A model generated the notes under the pieces. That model did not search any database and was not told the DNA's origin. It was given only the letters and a program-made list of their open reading frames with translations. Positions 9,165-18,573 of a stretch of 64,000 nt of DNA are shown one piece after another (within the stretch, counting starts at the first letter, position 1; each line of letters starts with the position of its first letter). The position numbers and the translations under genes are program-made. The stretch is from Paenibacillus allorhizosphaerae (GTDB lineage Bacteria; Bacillota; Bacilli; Paenibacillales; NBRC-103111): contig NZ_CAJVCE010000001.1 in assembly GCF_910594985.1 (NCBI RefSeq), forward strand, positions 186,001-250,000, read 5' to 3'.

Positions 9165-9986
9165 TTAATTGTTAGACGAAGGAGGCCATATTTCATGCAA
9201 AGACGTTACAGCCGATTGCAGAAAAGAAAGCGGATCCTCATTCGGAAGCGGGAGCTCCACCCCGACCCAATCGTCATAGCCGATACGAGCGAGGCAGCCC
9301 GTCGTTGCCGGCCAATCGATATTCCCGGCAAGCAGGGGGACGATCTCCCCTTCGCCGTTCACGTCTTTGACATGAATGCGGCAAATCCATTCGCTTCCCA
9401 GCTCCCGAATCCAGTCGGCAGGATTACCCAGTCCGGAGTATACCGTATTGCCGATGTCATAATAGCATCGAATTTCAGGCCGGCCGACCTCTTCCATAAA
9501 TTGTCGCCATTCGGAAGCACCGAGCAGAAATTGATTATGCACATTTTCAAGTCCGATCGTGATCCGGTATCGCTGCGCAATATCCGCTGCACGCCTGGCC
9601 ATCGCCACTGCGTGTGCATATACTTCATCGTACTTACGGTGGGACTCATATCTCCCCGGTACGACGAGCAGCACGCTCCCACCCATATGAACCAGCGTTT
9701 GAGCGGCGATTTCGAGCAATGCGACAGCTTGTTTCTGCAGCTCCGGATCGGAAGAGCTAAAGCACGACCAAAATAACGGTCCGCCTCGCATGCTCGGAAT
9801 CCGGAGCTGGTACCTGTCCGCGATCCGTTTCAGTTGCTCCGCGTCCGCGAGACAGCGCTCTACCGACGGAAACCCTTCAGGCAGCAGCGTGGGCTCTACG
9901 CCGTCAAAACCCGCTGCCTTGATCAAGGGTAGTACGGTTTCCGCTTCCTTGCCGGTCGACAATCCGAGCGAAAATAAAAACTTCAT
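9165..9986 (-). CDS. Sugar phosphate isomerase/epimerase (TIM barrel)
   Basis: This 273-residue protein has the IolE/hydroxypyruvate-isomerase-like barrel. It starts with MKFLFSLGLSTGKEAE. Probable metal ligands are the glutamate of IGLENVHNQF, the aspartate of YYDIGNT, the histidine of RIHVKDVNGEGE and the glutamate of GVELPLP. It is the first gene of the minus-strand sugar-oxidation operon and is divergent from the AraC regulator at 10252, which probably controls it across the shared 265-bp region. AAGGGG lies upstream of the ATG. It is only distantly similar to the barrel protein at 4398-5267. The substrate is unknown. Confidence 0.87.
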   Translation of the reverse strand: MKFLFSLGLSTGKEAETVLPLIKAAGFDGVEPTLLPEGFPSVERCLADAEQLKRIADRYQLRIPSMRGGPLFWSCFSSSDPELQKQAVALLEIAAQTLVHMGGSVLLVVPGRYESHRKYDEVYAHAVAMARRAADIAQRYRITIGLENVHNQFLLGASEWRQFMEEVGRPEIRCYYDIGNTVYSGLGNPADWIRELGSEWICRIHVKDVNGEGEIVPLLAGNIDWPATTGCLARIGYDDWVGVELPLPNEDPLSFLQSAVTSLHEIWPPSSNN

Positions 9987-10251
9987 TCACTTTCTCACCC
10001 CTTGAAAGTGCCAACCCCCGCTTCAATGACTTCCCTCAGTCGCATTATGAAACCATATTCCGACATAAATAATGGGAATAGTTCACTATACCAACTGTTA
10101 CTAGGATCATATCAGCCTATCCGCGGCATCGTCAATGTCATTATGTGTGTTCGTTTATTTGTCATTTTGTGTACTGTCCATTCTGTAAAGCCTTCTTGCC
10201 ATTGGGTATCTTTTTTCTTACACTGAGAAAAAAGGAGGTTTGACGCACAAA

Positions 10252-11115
10252 ATGCAGGAGGAACCGCTGGAATATACGGAGCGTCATTTTTTTACCCCTA
10301 CTTCTATCGAAAAGTCAGGCCCGATCTGGCCCGTACGACTGGGTCGGAATATGGCCAAGCCGAGTTATCACGCCGGCCCGAAAGTTACGGCTTACTACAG
10401 CTTGCATTTTATTTTGCAGGGCGAAGGCGAATTTGTGCAGGCAAACCAGTCTTATCCGCTGCGTCAGGGCGACGCCTTCTGCTTGTTTCCGAACATCGCG
10501 CACGAGTACTACACCTCCAAAGTGAATCCGCTGCATATGGCGTGGATTGCGTTTGACGGCAAAAGAGCCGCGCACGTACTGGAACGCATCGGCCTTACCT
10601 CCGCTTCGCCTTATCGTACAGCCGTACTTCGGCCCGAGGTTACCGATTTGCTCGACGCCTTCTTCGACCTCGTGAACGACACGGAGCGTACGCAGAGCGA
10701 TCTTGCCCGACTCGGCTTTCTTTACAGCCTATTTGACTCGCTGACGCCTGCATTCGATCGGCGGGCCGGAGCGGTTCACGAGCCGACAAGCTCATGGCTG
10801 CAAAAAGGGTTGGATTATTTGGAAATGCACTATACCGAAGGCATCGGCATCGAGAAAGTAGCCTCGTTCGTCGGTGTAGACAGGGGTTATTTCAGCAAAA
10901 AATTTCAGGAAGCGTATGGCGTTCCCCCTATCAAGTACTTGCAAAAGCTGAAGCTGGATAAAGCGAAATACATGCTGGAGCGAACCGACTATAAGCTTAC
11001 GGAAATTGCGCTTTCGGTCGGTTATCCGGACTTGTTCTCCTTCTCCAAGTCGTTCAAGAAACATTACGGCATGTCCCCGAATGCGTATCGGCTCAATCTG
11101 CCGTCGGATGAATGA
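10252..11115 (+). CDS. AraC-family transcriptional regulator (cupin sensor)
   Basis: This is a 287-residue soluble regulator. The N-terminal cupin-like sugar-binding domain contains SLHFILQGEGEFVQANQ and LRQGDAFCLFPNIAHEY. The C-terminal two helix-turn-helix units at about 190-285 include IGIEKVASFVGVDRGYFSKK and LTEIALSVGYPDLFSFSKSF. AAAGGAGG sits 13 bases before ATG 10252 but only one base before an upstream in-frame TTG (10240), so the ATG is the better start. It is divergent from the epimerase/LLM/Gfo operon and is the natural candidate for its ligand-responsive activator. Confidence 0.9.
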   Translation: MQEEPLEYTERHFFTPTSIEKSGPIWPVRLGRNMAKPSYHAGPKVTAYYSLHFILQGEGEFVQANQSYPLRQGDAFCLFPNIAHEYYTSKVNPLHMAWIAFDGKRAAHVLERIGLTSASPYRTAVLRPEVTDLLDAFFDLVNDTERTQSDLARLGFLYSLFDSLTPAFDRRAGAVHEPTSSWLQKGLDYLEMHYTEGIGIEKVASFVGVDRGYFSKKFQEAYGVPPIKYLQKLKLDKAKYMLERTDYKLTEIALSVGYPDLFSFSKSFKKHYGMSPNAYRLNLPSDE

Positions 11116-11148
11116 GCCTCCGCCAAGCAGCATCGTTCAAATAACAAC

Positions 11149-11178
11149 TGCCGAAGCCTCAAGGTAGGGGCTCCGGCA
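11149..11178 (+). terminator. Hairpin after the AraC regulator, between convergent genes
   Basis: TGCCGAAGCC and GGCTCCGGCA arms, with one mismatch, are followed by a short T-rich stretch (ATTTGTTTATT). It separates the regulator from the 3' end of gudD on the other strand and may serve both. Confidence 0.5.
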
Positions 11179-11253
11179 ATTTGTTTATTGTTCGAGTCCA
11201 GCTCTACGGGCTGCGCAATGAATGCAGCCGGATCGTCCGCTGCATGGAGCGGC

Positions 11254-12609
11254 TCAGCGCACGAGGCAGGGACGCTTCGGGTCGAAGGTCCAGCCGGGGA
11301 TCATGTACTGCATCGCTACGGCATCGTCACGCGCCCCGAGCCCCATTTGCCCGTACAGCTTGTGGGCCTGTTCAAGTTGCCCCATATCCGGCTCTATGCC
11401 AAGCCCCGGCTTATCCGGGACCTGCACCCGTCCGCCGGCGATTTGCAGCGGCTCTTTCGTCAAATGCTGGCCGTCCTGCCATATCCAATGCGTATCGATC
11501 GCCGTGATCTCTCCCGGCGCGGCCGCGGCCACATGCGTAAACATCGCAAGGGAGATGTCGAAGTGGTTGTTCGAATGCGAGCCCCAGGTCAGCCCCCAAT
11601 CGCTGCACATTTGCGCGACGCGAACCGAGCCCTGCATCGTCCAGAAGTGCGGGTCGGCCAGCGGTATATCGACGGAGCGCAGCTGTACGGCATGCCCCAT
11701 CTCGCGCCAGTCGCAAGCGATCATGTTCGTCGCGGTCGGCAGCCCGGTCGCGCGCCGGAACTCGGCGAGCACCTCGCGCCCGCTGTAGCCCTTCTCCGCT
11801 CCGCAAGGATCTTCGGCGTAGGCGAGAACGTCCCGCTTGCCACGGCACAGCCGGATCGCTTCATCCAGCGACCACGCGCCGTTCGGGTCCAGCGTAATCC
11901 GAGCCTGCGGGAACCGCTGGGCCAGAAGCGATACGGCATCCATCTCTTCCTCGCCGCGTAGAACGCCTCCCTTGAGCTTGAAATCGTTGAAGCCGTAACG
12001 GTCATGGGCCGCCTCCGCGAGCCGAACCACCGCTTCGCCCGTAAGCGCTTCCTCATGGCGCAGCCGAAACCAATCGTCCTTGGCGTCAGGCTCGCTCGGA
12101 TAAGGCAAATCGGTCTTGCGGCGATCCCCGATGTAGAACAAATAGCCCAGCATCTCCACCGCTTCCCGCTGCTGTCCGTCCCCGAGCAATGCGGCCACCG
12201 GGACGCCGAGAAACTGGCCGAGCAAATCCAGCAGCGCAGCTTCGAGCGCCGTTACGGCGTGAATGGCGATGCGCAAATCGTACGTTTGCAGCCCTCTCCC
12301 CCCGGCATCGCGGTCGGCAAACTGCCGTTTTACCTCTCGGAGCAAATTGTTGTAGCTCCCGATGGAGTGCCCGATCACGAGCGGCTTGGCGTCCTCCAGC
12401 GTTTGGCGAATGCGTTCTCCACCGGGCACCTCGCCCACGCCCGTATGACCGGCGTTATCCTTGAGAATCACTACGTTGCGGGTAAAAAACGGGCCGTGGG
12501 CCCCGCTCAGATTAAGCAGCATGCTGTCCCGCCCGGCCACCGGAATGACCAGCATTTCGGTAACGACCGGCGAAGCATAACCTTTTGAACTCGATGATTC
12601 AAACGTCAT
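11254..12609 (-). CDS. gudD: Glucarate dehydratase
   Basis: This 451-residue enolase-superfamily enzyme dehydrates D-glucarate to 5-dehydro-4-deoxy-D-glucarate in the cytoplasm. Visible features are the KLKGG active-site lysine region, the metal-ligand strand ends DPNGAW and [17 protein letters not shown], and the catalytic-histidine segment [18 protein letters not shown]. The length matches GudD. I chose ATG 12609 because GGGGAGGA precedes it, and the protein then begins in the family-like way with [18 protein letters not shown]; an upstream frame to 12690 has no support. It is the last gene of a kdgD-aldehyde dehydrogenase-gudD operon, the complete route from glucarate to 2-oxoglutarate. 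Confidence 0.95.
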   Translation of the reverse strand: MTFESSSSKGYASPVVTEMLVIPVAGRDSMLLNLSGAHGPFFTRNVVILKDNAGHTGVGEVPGGERIRQTLEDAKPLVIGHSIGSYNNLLREVKRQFADRDAGGRGLQTYDLRIAIHAVTALEAALLDLLGQFLGVPVAALLGDGQQREAVEMLGYLFYIGDRRKTDLPYPSEPDAKDDWFRLRHEEALTGEAVVRLAEAAHDRYGFNDFKLKGGVLRGEEEMDAVSLLAQRFPQARITLDPNGAWSLDEAIRLCRGKRDVLAYAEDPCGAEKGYSGREVLAEFRRATGLPTATNMIACDWREMGHAVQLRSVDIPLADPHFWTMQGSVRVAQMCSDWGLTWGSHSNNHFDISLAMFTHVAAAAPGEITAIDTHWIWQDGQHLTKEPLQIAGGRVQVPDKPGLGIEPDMGQLEQAHKLYGQMGLGARDDAVAMQYMIPGWTFDPKRPCLVR

Positions 12610-12625
12610 AACCAAGTCCTCCCCG

Positions 12626-14092
12626 TTACGATTTGACGAACACGGTTTTGATAGCGGTAAAAAACTCGATCGCTGCGCGTCCCTGCTCACGGGAATGGGA
12701 GCTGGATTGTTTCATGCCGCCGAACGGTGCCTGAAGCTCCACCCCGGCACTCTCCGCATTGATGCGCACAAGCCCTGCGTCCATCCCTTGTATGAAACCG
12801 AGCATCGCCCCGATATTCGAGGTGAAAATAGAGGCGCTCAGTCCGAATTCCGTGTCATTAGCCAAACGCAGCGCTTCTTCTACGGATTCGGCCTTCATCA
12901 ATACAAGCACGGGACCGAAAATTTCCTCCCGGGCAATGGTCATGTCCGAGGTCACATTCTCGAACACCGTCGGCTCGATAAAATATCCTTCCGTGTAACC
13001 GATTCCCTCGGGGATGCTGCCTCCGTACAGAAGTCGGGCGCCTTCCTCGACTCCCTTGCGGATATAGGCCTGCACCGTGTTGAACTGCCGTTCGCTTGCG
13101 CAAGGGCCCATCCATACGCCGTCCTGCATACCGTTGCCGATCTTGATTTGCGCGATCCGCTGCAGCAGCCGTTCCTTGAACGGTTCATAGATGTCTTGAT
13201 GAATGATGACGCGGCTGGTTGCCGTGCATTTTTGCCCTGTCGAACGCAGCCCCCCGCTGACGGTCGCCTCCACCGCCAAATCCAGATCGGCATCTGGTGC
13301 GACGACGACGGGGTTTTTGCCGCCCATCTCCAGCTGATATTTGGCGCCGCGCGCAAGCGCCGCCTGACCGATCGTTTTGCCGACCGCGTTGGAGCCGGTG
13401 AACGACAAGGCATGAATGCCGGGATGCTCCGCAATCCCGCGGCCTATGACGCTGCCCGAACCAAAGACCATATTAATAACGCCCGGAGGCAATCCCGCTT
13501 CTTCGAAGCATTCCATCAGCTTGGCGCAGGTGACGCCCGTCTCCGATGCCGGCTTGATCACGACAGAGTTGCCGTACACAAGCGCCGGCGCGATCTTCCA
13601 TAGCGGAATCGCCACCGGGAAATTCCACGGCGTAATGACGCCGACGACGCCTAGAGGGACTCGGGTCGTGAACATAAGCGCCTCGCTGTCCGTCGAAGGG
13701 ATCACTTCACCAACGGAGCGCATCCCTTCCCCGGCATAGTAGCGCAGGATCGCAACGCCGCGAGCCGTCTCGCCTTTGGCTTCCTGGAGCGTTTTACCCA
13801 TTTCTTTCGTCATCGCCGTCGCGACCTCATCCAGCCTTCGCTCCAGGATGGCCGCAGCTTTGTACAGGTAGTCGCCTCTCGCGCTTCCAGCCAGACGCTT
13901 CCATCCTTTTTGGGCTTCGGCAGCTGCCTGCACGGCGTCATCCAAATCCGGCAGCGCCGATTGCTGCACATAACCTACGACTTCCTGCTTATTCGCCGGA
14001 TTGATGCTTGCTTCCCTTTCCCCTGTGCGAGACGGAACCCAGGTTCCCCCGATATAATTCAAATATGTCGAACTACCGTTCATTGCCGTCAT
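12626..14092 (-). CDS. gucD: 2,5-dioxovalerate (alpha-ketoglutaric semialdehyde) dehydrogenase
   Basis: This 488-residue aldehyde dehydrogenase oxidises 2-oxoglutarate semialdehyde to 2-oxoglutarate with NAD(P). The catalytic glutamate lies in [12 protein letters not shown] and the catalytic cysteine in [16 protein letters not shown]. The substrate assignment rests on position: it sits between kdgD, whose stop overlaps its start by four bases (ATGA), and gudD, 16 bp downstream. The set matches the Bacillus subtilis ycbC-ycbD-ycbF arrangement. AAGGAGGAG lies 12 bases before the ATG. By sequence alone it could serve other semialdehydes. Confidence 0.88.
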   Translation of the reverse strand: MTAMNGSSTYLNYIGGTWVPSRTGEREASINPANKQEVVGYVQQSALPDLDDAVQAAAEAQKGWKRLAGSARGDYLYKAAAILERRLDEVATAMTKEMGKTLQEAKGETARGVAILRYYAGEGMRSVGEVIPSTDSEALMFTTRVPLGVVGVITPWNFPVAIPLWKIAPALVYGNSVVIKPASETGVTCAKLMECFEEAGLPPGVINMVFGSGSVIGRGIAEHPGIHALSFTGSNAVGKTIGQAALARGAKYQLEMGGKNPVVVAPDADLDLAVEATVSGGLRSTGQKCTATSRVIIHQDIYEPFKERLLQRIAQIKIGNGMQDGVWMGPCASERQFNTVQAYIRKGVEEGARLLYGGSIPEGIGYTEGYFIEPTVFENVTSDMTIAREEIFGPVLVLMKAESVEEALRLANDTEFGLSASIFTSNIGAMLGFIQGMDAGLVRINAESAGVELQAPFGGMKQSSSHSREQGRAAIEFFTAIKTVFVKS

Positions 14093-15045
14093 GATGGAAC
14101 GTTCTCCTCCTTCGTTGAAACGCCCGGCTTGGGAAACCGGTCGAACGCAACCTTAATAATCTGCTCGAGCTTCCGGTAATGCTCCTCTTCCACCGGAACG
14201 ATCGGCGGACGCACATCCGTGCCAACCGGCTGGCCGACGATTTGCATGCCTGCCTTGATCAACGCTACGGCATAGCCTTTTCGTTGGCGGCGGATCGCAT
14301 TGATCGGTAAAATGACATGCCGGTACAGCTCGCTTAGCAGCGCTTGATCGCCGCCGAGCAGCGCGTCATAAAACAACCGCGAGATGTGTGGAATATAATT
14401 GGAAATGGCCGATGAATACGCGCTGAAACCTAACTGGACATAAGCCGGCATCGTCACTTCGGCCATTGGCATGCCGTTCAGCCAGCGGAGCCTGCTGCCG
14501 ATCGTTTGCGTCAGTTCGATATTCAAGTCCATATTCCCTAGTCCATCCTTCAATCCGACAAGCTGAGGATGCACGAGCAGCCGCTGCAGCGTATTTAGCG
14601 TTAGAACGCAATTATCCCGCTGATACACAATGGCATTCAAATCCGTACTTGAGACTATGGCGTTCAAATACCGGTACAGCCCTTCCTGCTCCGCTTCGAT
14701 CAGATAAGGCGGGAGGATCAAATAGCCGTCCGCACCCAGTACCTCCGATAGCTTGGCAAGTTCCAGCGCATGGGTAATGTTGCCTCCAACGCCGGTATAG
14801 ACGGGAACCTTGTCCTGGGCTACCGACATCGCCGTTTCGACCATGAGCCGATAATCTTGATGCGACAGCGCATGAAATTCGCCGGAACCGCAAGCGACGA
14901 AGATGGCCGACAATCCTTCATCAATAAGAAACCCTACATTTCGTTCAAAAGCCTGCACATCCAGCTGGCCGTTTCGATCCATCGGCGCTACCGGAAACCC
15001 CAGTATGCCGGCAGGCGCAGTTCTTGCGCCGGTTATCGTAGTCAT
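14089..15045 (-). CDS. kdgD: 5-dehydro-4-deoxyglucarate dehydratase
   Basis: This is a 318-residue class I aldolase-type (DapA/NanA family) enzyme that decarboxylates and dehydrates 5-dehydro-4-deoxyglucarate to 2-oxoglutarate semialdehyde. The Schiff-base lysine lies in [13 protein letters not shown] and the catalytic tyrosine in AIVYQRDNC. The pyruvate-binding region [12 protein letters not shown] near residue 50 is typical of KdgD. Start 15045 follows AAGGCGG by eight bases; an ATG at 15066 has no ribosome binding site. It leads the glucarate operon. A LacI-type or cre-like sequence lies about 55 bp upstream, and an AraC gene is divergent. Confidence 0.93.
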   Translation of the reverse strand: MTTITGARTAPAGILGFPVAPMDRNGQLDVQAFERNVGFLIDEGLSAIFVACGSGEFHALSHQDYRLMVETAMSVAQDKVPVYTGVGGNITHALELAKLSEVLGADGYLILPPYLIEAEQEGLYRYLNAIVSSTDLNAIVYQRDNCVLTLNTLQRLLVHPQLVGLKDGLGNMDLNIELTQTIGSRLRWLNGMPMAEVTMPAYVQLGFSAYSSAISNYIPHISRLFYDALLGGDQALLSELYRHVILPINAIRRQRKGYAVALIKAGMQIVGQPVGTDVRPPIVPVEEEHYRKLEQIIKVAFDRFPKPGVSTKEENVPS

Positions 15046-15098
15046 CCGTTTGACCGCCTTTCGCATTCGTTTTCATAATAAGTCCTTCAGCATGACGT

Positions 15099-15114
15099 TG
15101 GTAAGCGTTTTCCA
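15099..15114 (-). promoter_or_regulatory. cre-like or LacI-family operator upstream of kdgD
   Basis: The sequence TGGTAAGCGTTTTCCA matches 14 of 16 positions of the cre consensus WTGNNARCGNWWWCAW and is close to a palindrome. It would allow CcpA or another LacI-family protein to control the glucarate operon. The two mismatches leave the assignment open. Confidence 0.4.
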
Positions 15115-15334
15115 AATGATCCGTTTGACCGTTGTTCTGCGCAGGCTGTTGATCGAGTGCGTATTGCAGCGGCAAGTGATCGGCTTTTTGGGGACTGCGT
15201 ATTGTGTGACGCTGCACCGCGCAGGCGTATAGAGAAAACCGCCGCATATGTTGATTTCTTCTGCTTCTTTTTCAGTATAGAGTGTGCAGCCTGGGCTGTC
15301 TTTTCAAATTCACGCCTTATTTTTGCAATTTTCA

Positions 15335-15343
15335 TGCTATAAT
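15335..15343 (+). promoter_or_regulatory. Extended -10 promoter of the AraC gene
   Basis: TGCTATAAT combines the extended TGn motif with a perfect -10 hexamer. No good -35 box is placed upstream, as is common for extended -10 promoters. It would give a leader of about 110 nt before the GTG at 15462. Confidence 0.55.
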
Positions 15344-15461
15344 GGGGCCGTTAAGAGAAAATGGCAGCACCGATACTCTAACAAGGAGCTGCCGCTTCCC
15401 TCAATCAGCCTCGTCTTGAAACCATCCCGATCTAATTCAGAAGATCAAAGGAGGAAAGTAC

Positions 15462-16412
15462 GTGGTCCCCACTATAGCGGCATGCCAAAAAAGCAGCTTG
15501 TACCTAAATGAGCATGTAACGAGCCTTCAGGGGCCTCCGGCCTCCTTCTTCATTCATTATTGGGGAGGCAAGCCGCGGCATCGCGGCAACATGCCTCATG
15601 CGCATTCTTTTTTTGAGATATGTTATGTGGCTGAAGGGGTAGGAACTTATGTTCATAACGGCATAACGTATCCGCTTCGCCAAGGCACGCTTTATTGCTC
15701 CAAGCCTAACAGCTCCCACCATATCGAGAGCGAGGACGGTATGCTTCTGCTGTTTGTCGCCTTTGACCTTATCCAGGAAGCTGCTGACCCACAAGTCGTA
15801 CAAACGTTCGAAAGATTAAAACGGTTTCATCATATGTTTATCGCCGATGCGGAACAATCCGCGGCAGTGCTCACTTGGAAAGCGCTCATTGCCTATTGTT
15901 CGGGAGAGGCGATCGATTATCCTATGGCTGCGGAGAAGCTTGCCCATTCGCTGCTGCTGACGTCGCTCTCGATGTTTTCCCGGTATAGCGAATCCTTCAC
16001 TGCGGAGCACGCAACTGAGCCCGTGTACTCGGGAGCGCTGAAAGAAGCCAAAGACTATATCATGAACCATCTGTCGAACAAATTGACGCTCAAGGAGCTG
16101 GCTCAGGAGATTCACTTGTCGGAGAGACAGCTCTCCCGCCTGCTCTCAGAGCAGCTCGGGCTGACTTTTCCTTCCTGGGTTCGCAATGAACGCATAAAGC
16201 GAGCCGCCTATCTTCTTGTGTATACCGACATTAACATCGAGGACATATCGTCCGAAGTCGGCTTCGAGACGGTGCATTATTTCAGCAAAGTGTTCGCCGA
16301 CTTGATGAACATTACGCCGGCCAAATTCCGCAAATCGGTGCGCAGCAATGAGCTGGACTTCGCTCTGCTGCACCGTTATTTGCAGGCTGCGGTCAACCGA
16401 AGCTTATCCTAA
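15462..16412 (+). CDS. AraC-family transcriptional regulator
   Basis: This 316-residue regulator has an N-terminal cupin domain (MPHAHSFFEICYVAEG, then YPLRQGTLYCSKPNSSHHI). Its C-terminal double helix-turn-helix at about 200-300 includes LTLKELAQEIHLSERQLSRL and INIEDISSEVGFETVHYFSK. The GTG start is supported by AAAGGAGG seven bases upstream. It is divergent from the glucarate operon and is followed by a strong bidirectional terminator. The likely role is control of kdgD-gucD-gudD in response to a sugar acid; this is inferred from position only. Confidence 0.9.
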   Translation: MVPTIAACQKSSLYLNEHVTSLQGPPASFFIHYWGGKPRHRGNMPHAHSFFEICYVAEGVGTYVHNGITYPLRQGTLYCSKPNSSHHIESEDGMLLLFVAFDLIQEAADPQVVQTFERLKRFHHMFIADAEQSAAVLTWKALIAYCSGEAIDYPMAAEKLAHSLLLTSLSMFSRYSESFTAEHATEPVYSGALKEAKDYIMNHLSNKLTLKELAQEIHLSERQLSRLLSEQLGLTFPSWVRNERIKRAAYLLVYTDINIEDISSEVGFETVHYFSKVFADLMNITPAKFRKSVRSNELDFALLHRYLQAAVNRSLS

Positions 16413-16473
16413 AAGCGTCGGGTATTCATAAACGGCGATGAATCATTGCAAGTTCGTTCGTCCTGTGTATATC

Positions 16474-16513
16474 AAAAAACGGCTCCCCGCAACTGCAAAA
16501 GGAGCCGTTTTTT
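16474..16513. terminator. Strong bidirectional terminator
   Basis: Perfect 13-bp arms AAAAAACGGCTCC and GGAGCCGTTTTTT flank a 14-nt loop, with T6 ends in both directions. It ends the AraC gene on the plus strand and the long carbohydrate array on the minus strand. Confidence 0.92.
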
Positions 16514-16526
16514 CGTGTTATGCCGG

Positions 16527-17303
16527 TCAAACCGATTCGATCCGATTCCCGTGGCCGTCGCGGTGGAATCCTTTAATCTTCTCTAGCGACGGCACGTTGC
16601 CCGTCGTAATCGAAGGCGGAGCGTTCAGCGGAGCGACCCATCGCGCCGCATTCTCAATCACCTTCAGCACATCCTTGTTATAATACGTCGGATATTCCTC
16701 GTGGCCGGGCCGGAAATAGAACACTTTGCCTTTCCCTCTCGTATAAGCATTGCCGCTCCGCATCACTTCGCCGCCTTCGAACCAGCTCATAAAGATCAGT
16801 TCGTCCGGCTCCGGAATGTTCGAGGGCTCGCCGTACATTTCTTCGTGAGGCAGCTCAATGTACTCGCCTATGCCGTCCACGATCGGATGGCCAGGCTTAA
16901 GCACCCAGAGCCGTTCCTTCTCATGCGCTTCCCTCCACTTGCCGCCGCCGGTCGTGCCCATCAGTCGTTTGAACAGCTTGGAGCCCGAAGCCGAATGGAG
17001 AAAAATCGCCCCCATCGCCCCTTCGATGATACGGCGGTGCAACTTGTCGACGATAGCGTCGGACACCTCTTCGTGTTTGAGGTGCGACCACCAGATGAGA
17101 ACGTCCGTCTTCTCTATCACGTCGTCCGGCAGCCCTTGATGCGGATCGTACAGCGTGGCGGTAGCGATCTCAAGGTCAGGCGCATTTTCCAGATAGTCCG
17201 CCAGCGCTCTGTGAATTCCTTCCGGGTAAATTTCTTTGACAACAGCCAGACGCTGCTCATGGTAAAACTCGTTCCATATCGTAATCCGAATTTTTCCCGC
17301 CAT
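16527..17303 (-). CDS. ThuA-domain protein (trehalose-utilisation-like), copy 1
   Basis: This 258-residue protein has the class I glutamine amidotransferase-like ThuA fold, with segments VLIWWSHLKHEEV, FLHSASGSKLFKRLMGTTGG and YFRPGHEEYPTYYN. ThuA of rhizobia takes part in trehalose and related disaccharide catabolism, probably through 3-keto sugars, and ThuA genes commonly sit with Gfo/Idh/MocA dehydrogenases, as here. The start at 17303 follows AAAGGGG by about ten bases and matches the start of the paralogue. It is highly similar over its whole length to the protein at 19838-20605, a duplication that flanks the Gfo and MFS genes. The exact reaction is unknown. Confidence 0.88.
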   Translation of the reverse strand: MAGKIRITIWNEFYHEQRLAVVKEIYPEGIHRALADYLENAPDLEIATATLYDPHQGLPDDVIEKTDVLIWWSHLKHEEVSDAIVDKLHRRIIEGAMGAIFLHSASGSKLFKRLMGTTGGGKWREAHEKERLWVLKPGHPIVDGIGEYIELPHEEMYGEPSNIPEPDELIFMSWFEGGEVMRSGNAYTRGKGKVFYFRPGHEEYPTYYNKDVLKVIENAARWVAPLNAPPSITTGNVPSLEKIKGFHRDGHGNRIESV

Positions 17304-17464
17304 TATACATGTACCCCTTTCTCGGCTACAAGGCTTAGTACATTGAAGCGCGTCTGCCGCGTCATGCGTTGACCGGTCTGAATCGGGAGCCGTATTCATT
17401 TCGGCTTCGGGCACACGGCGGATCCCGCGGATGGCCGCAGCTCGCCGTCTATCGCTTCCTCCGC

Positions 17465-18490
17465 TTAATATGCTTGGTAAAACCCCGTATCCAGCCGCAC
17501 AACCTTGCCCGTTTTCGATGATTCCACCGCCGCGCCCACCATGGAGAAGCTGATGAGATTGTCTTCGATTGAAGTGGCCGGTCTGCGGCCTGCACGCACC
17601 GCTTCCACGAAATCGTTCACCGTGTACGCTACGTTGTGGTATTCCAGCTCCTGCAGTTCCAGAGGACGGCGCTCCTCTGCTTCCGTTACGTGGTACGCCA
17701 TGCCGTCCGCAAACTCCAGCGCTCCTGCGTTCCCTACAATCCGGAAGTTGCCCGTCCAGGTCGAGTCCTTGCCTTTATTGGCGCTGCTGGCAAAATAATT
17801 GACGTGAATCCCGCCTGCGAACTTGAGGATCACGGATGCCGAGCTGTTCCCGCCCCGATCGTTCCAGGTCGGTGAGAAGCTGCTTGCAAACAGGTACACC
17901 GGCTCCGCATTCAGCAAATACCGCATCAAATCGAAGTGGTGGATGCTCAGCTCCGTCAGCAGCGGCTCTTCACGATTTCTTCTCCATTCGGCCTGCGGGC
18001 CTCGGTTCCGGGAGCCGTCCCGCGCAAACTGCCATTCCACGACCTCGGGCTTGCCGATCAGCCCCAATGCCAAAGCCGTTCGAATTGCTTTCATTTCCGG
18101 CGTCCAGCGGTAGTTTTGGTTGACGGATACGACCTTGTCATATTTCCTTGCAATGTCAAGCAGCGCAAGGGCTTCCCGGAAATTCGACGCCATCGGCTTT
18201 TCCACGATTACGTGCATACCGGCCTCCAGGGCGTCCCGGGTTAACCGGTGGCGGGTCGGCGGCGGCGTAATCAGAAGTGCGAGATCGGCTTTGACCGCAC
18301 GGAATGCTTCTTCATGCGACGTGAAAGCCGGTACGCTCCGGTCCGCGAGCAGCCTCACCCCTTCCGCGAGCTTTTCTTGCTGTACCTCTGCGATGGCAAC
18401 GAGCTCTATCGATTGGACGGCCTGGATGTGCTTGAGCCAATAGGTCCCGAATCCGCCCACGCCAACCTGAATCACTCTCATTCGTTCCAT
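17465..18490 (-). CDS. Gfo/Idh/MocA family oxidoreductase
   Basis: This 341-residue NAD(P)-dependent dehydrogenase has the nucleotide motif VGVGGFGTYWLKHI near residue 9, the catalytic signature VEKPMAS near residue 95 and a C-terminal domain with SIHHFDLMRYLL. I chose ATG 18490 because AAGGAGG lies seven bases before it; a longer frame to 18550 runs through that site. It is flanked by a ThuA gene and an MFS carrier gene. ThuA with Gfo/Idh/MocA is a pair expected for oxidation to keto-sugars and their further processing. The substrate is not known. Confidence 0.9.
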   Translation of the reverse strand: MERMRVIQVGVGGFGTYWLKHIQAVQSIELVAIAEVQQEKLAEGVRLLADRSVPAFTSHEEAFRAVKADLALLITPPPTRHRLTRDALEAGMHVIVEKPMASNFREALALLDIARKYDKVVSVNQNYRWTPEMKAIRTALALGLIGKPEVVEWQFARDGSRNRGPQAEWRRNREEPLLTELSIHHFDLMRYLLNAEPVYLFASSFSPTWNDRGGNSSASVILKFAGGIHVNYFASSANKGKDSTWTGNFRIVGNAGALEFADGMAYHVTEAEERRPLELQELEYHNVAYTVNDFVEAVRAGRRPATSIEDNLISFSMVGAAVESSKTGKVVRLDTGFYQAY

Positions 18491-18573
18491 TTGCATTCCT
18501 CCTTGAACGGACTTGTCACATGAAAATAAGTTGTGAATTTCGGCGTACAAAGCATTCGGTACTTGCCCGCTAT

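Larger units (their letters stand above)
15046..15461. other. Divergent control region between kdgD and the AraC gene
   Basis: This 416-bp region carries no gene that I can support. It holds the operator-like element at 15099-15114 on the kdgD side and the extended -10 promoter at 15335-15343 on the AraC side. The remainder shows nothing I recognise. Confidence 0.6.

Noticed and set aside
12695-13603. Long plus-strand open frame antisense to the aldehyde dehydrogenase
   Set aside because: It is entirely within a confidently assigned gene, has no domain, and results from GC-rich codon use on the other strand. The same holds for long antisense frames over gudD (11188-11961) and yesM (29116-30033).
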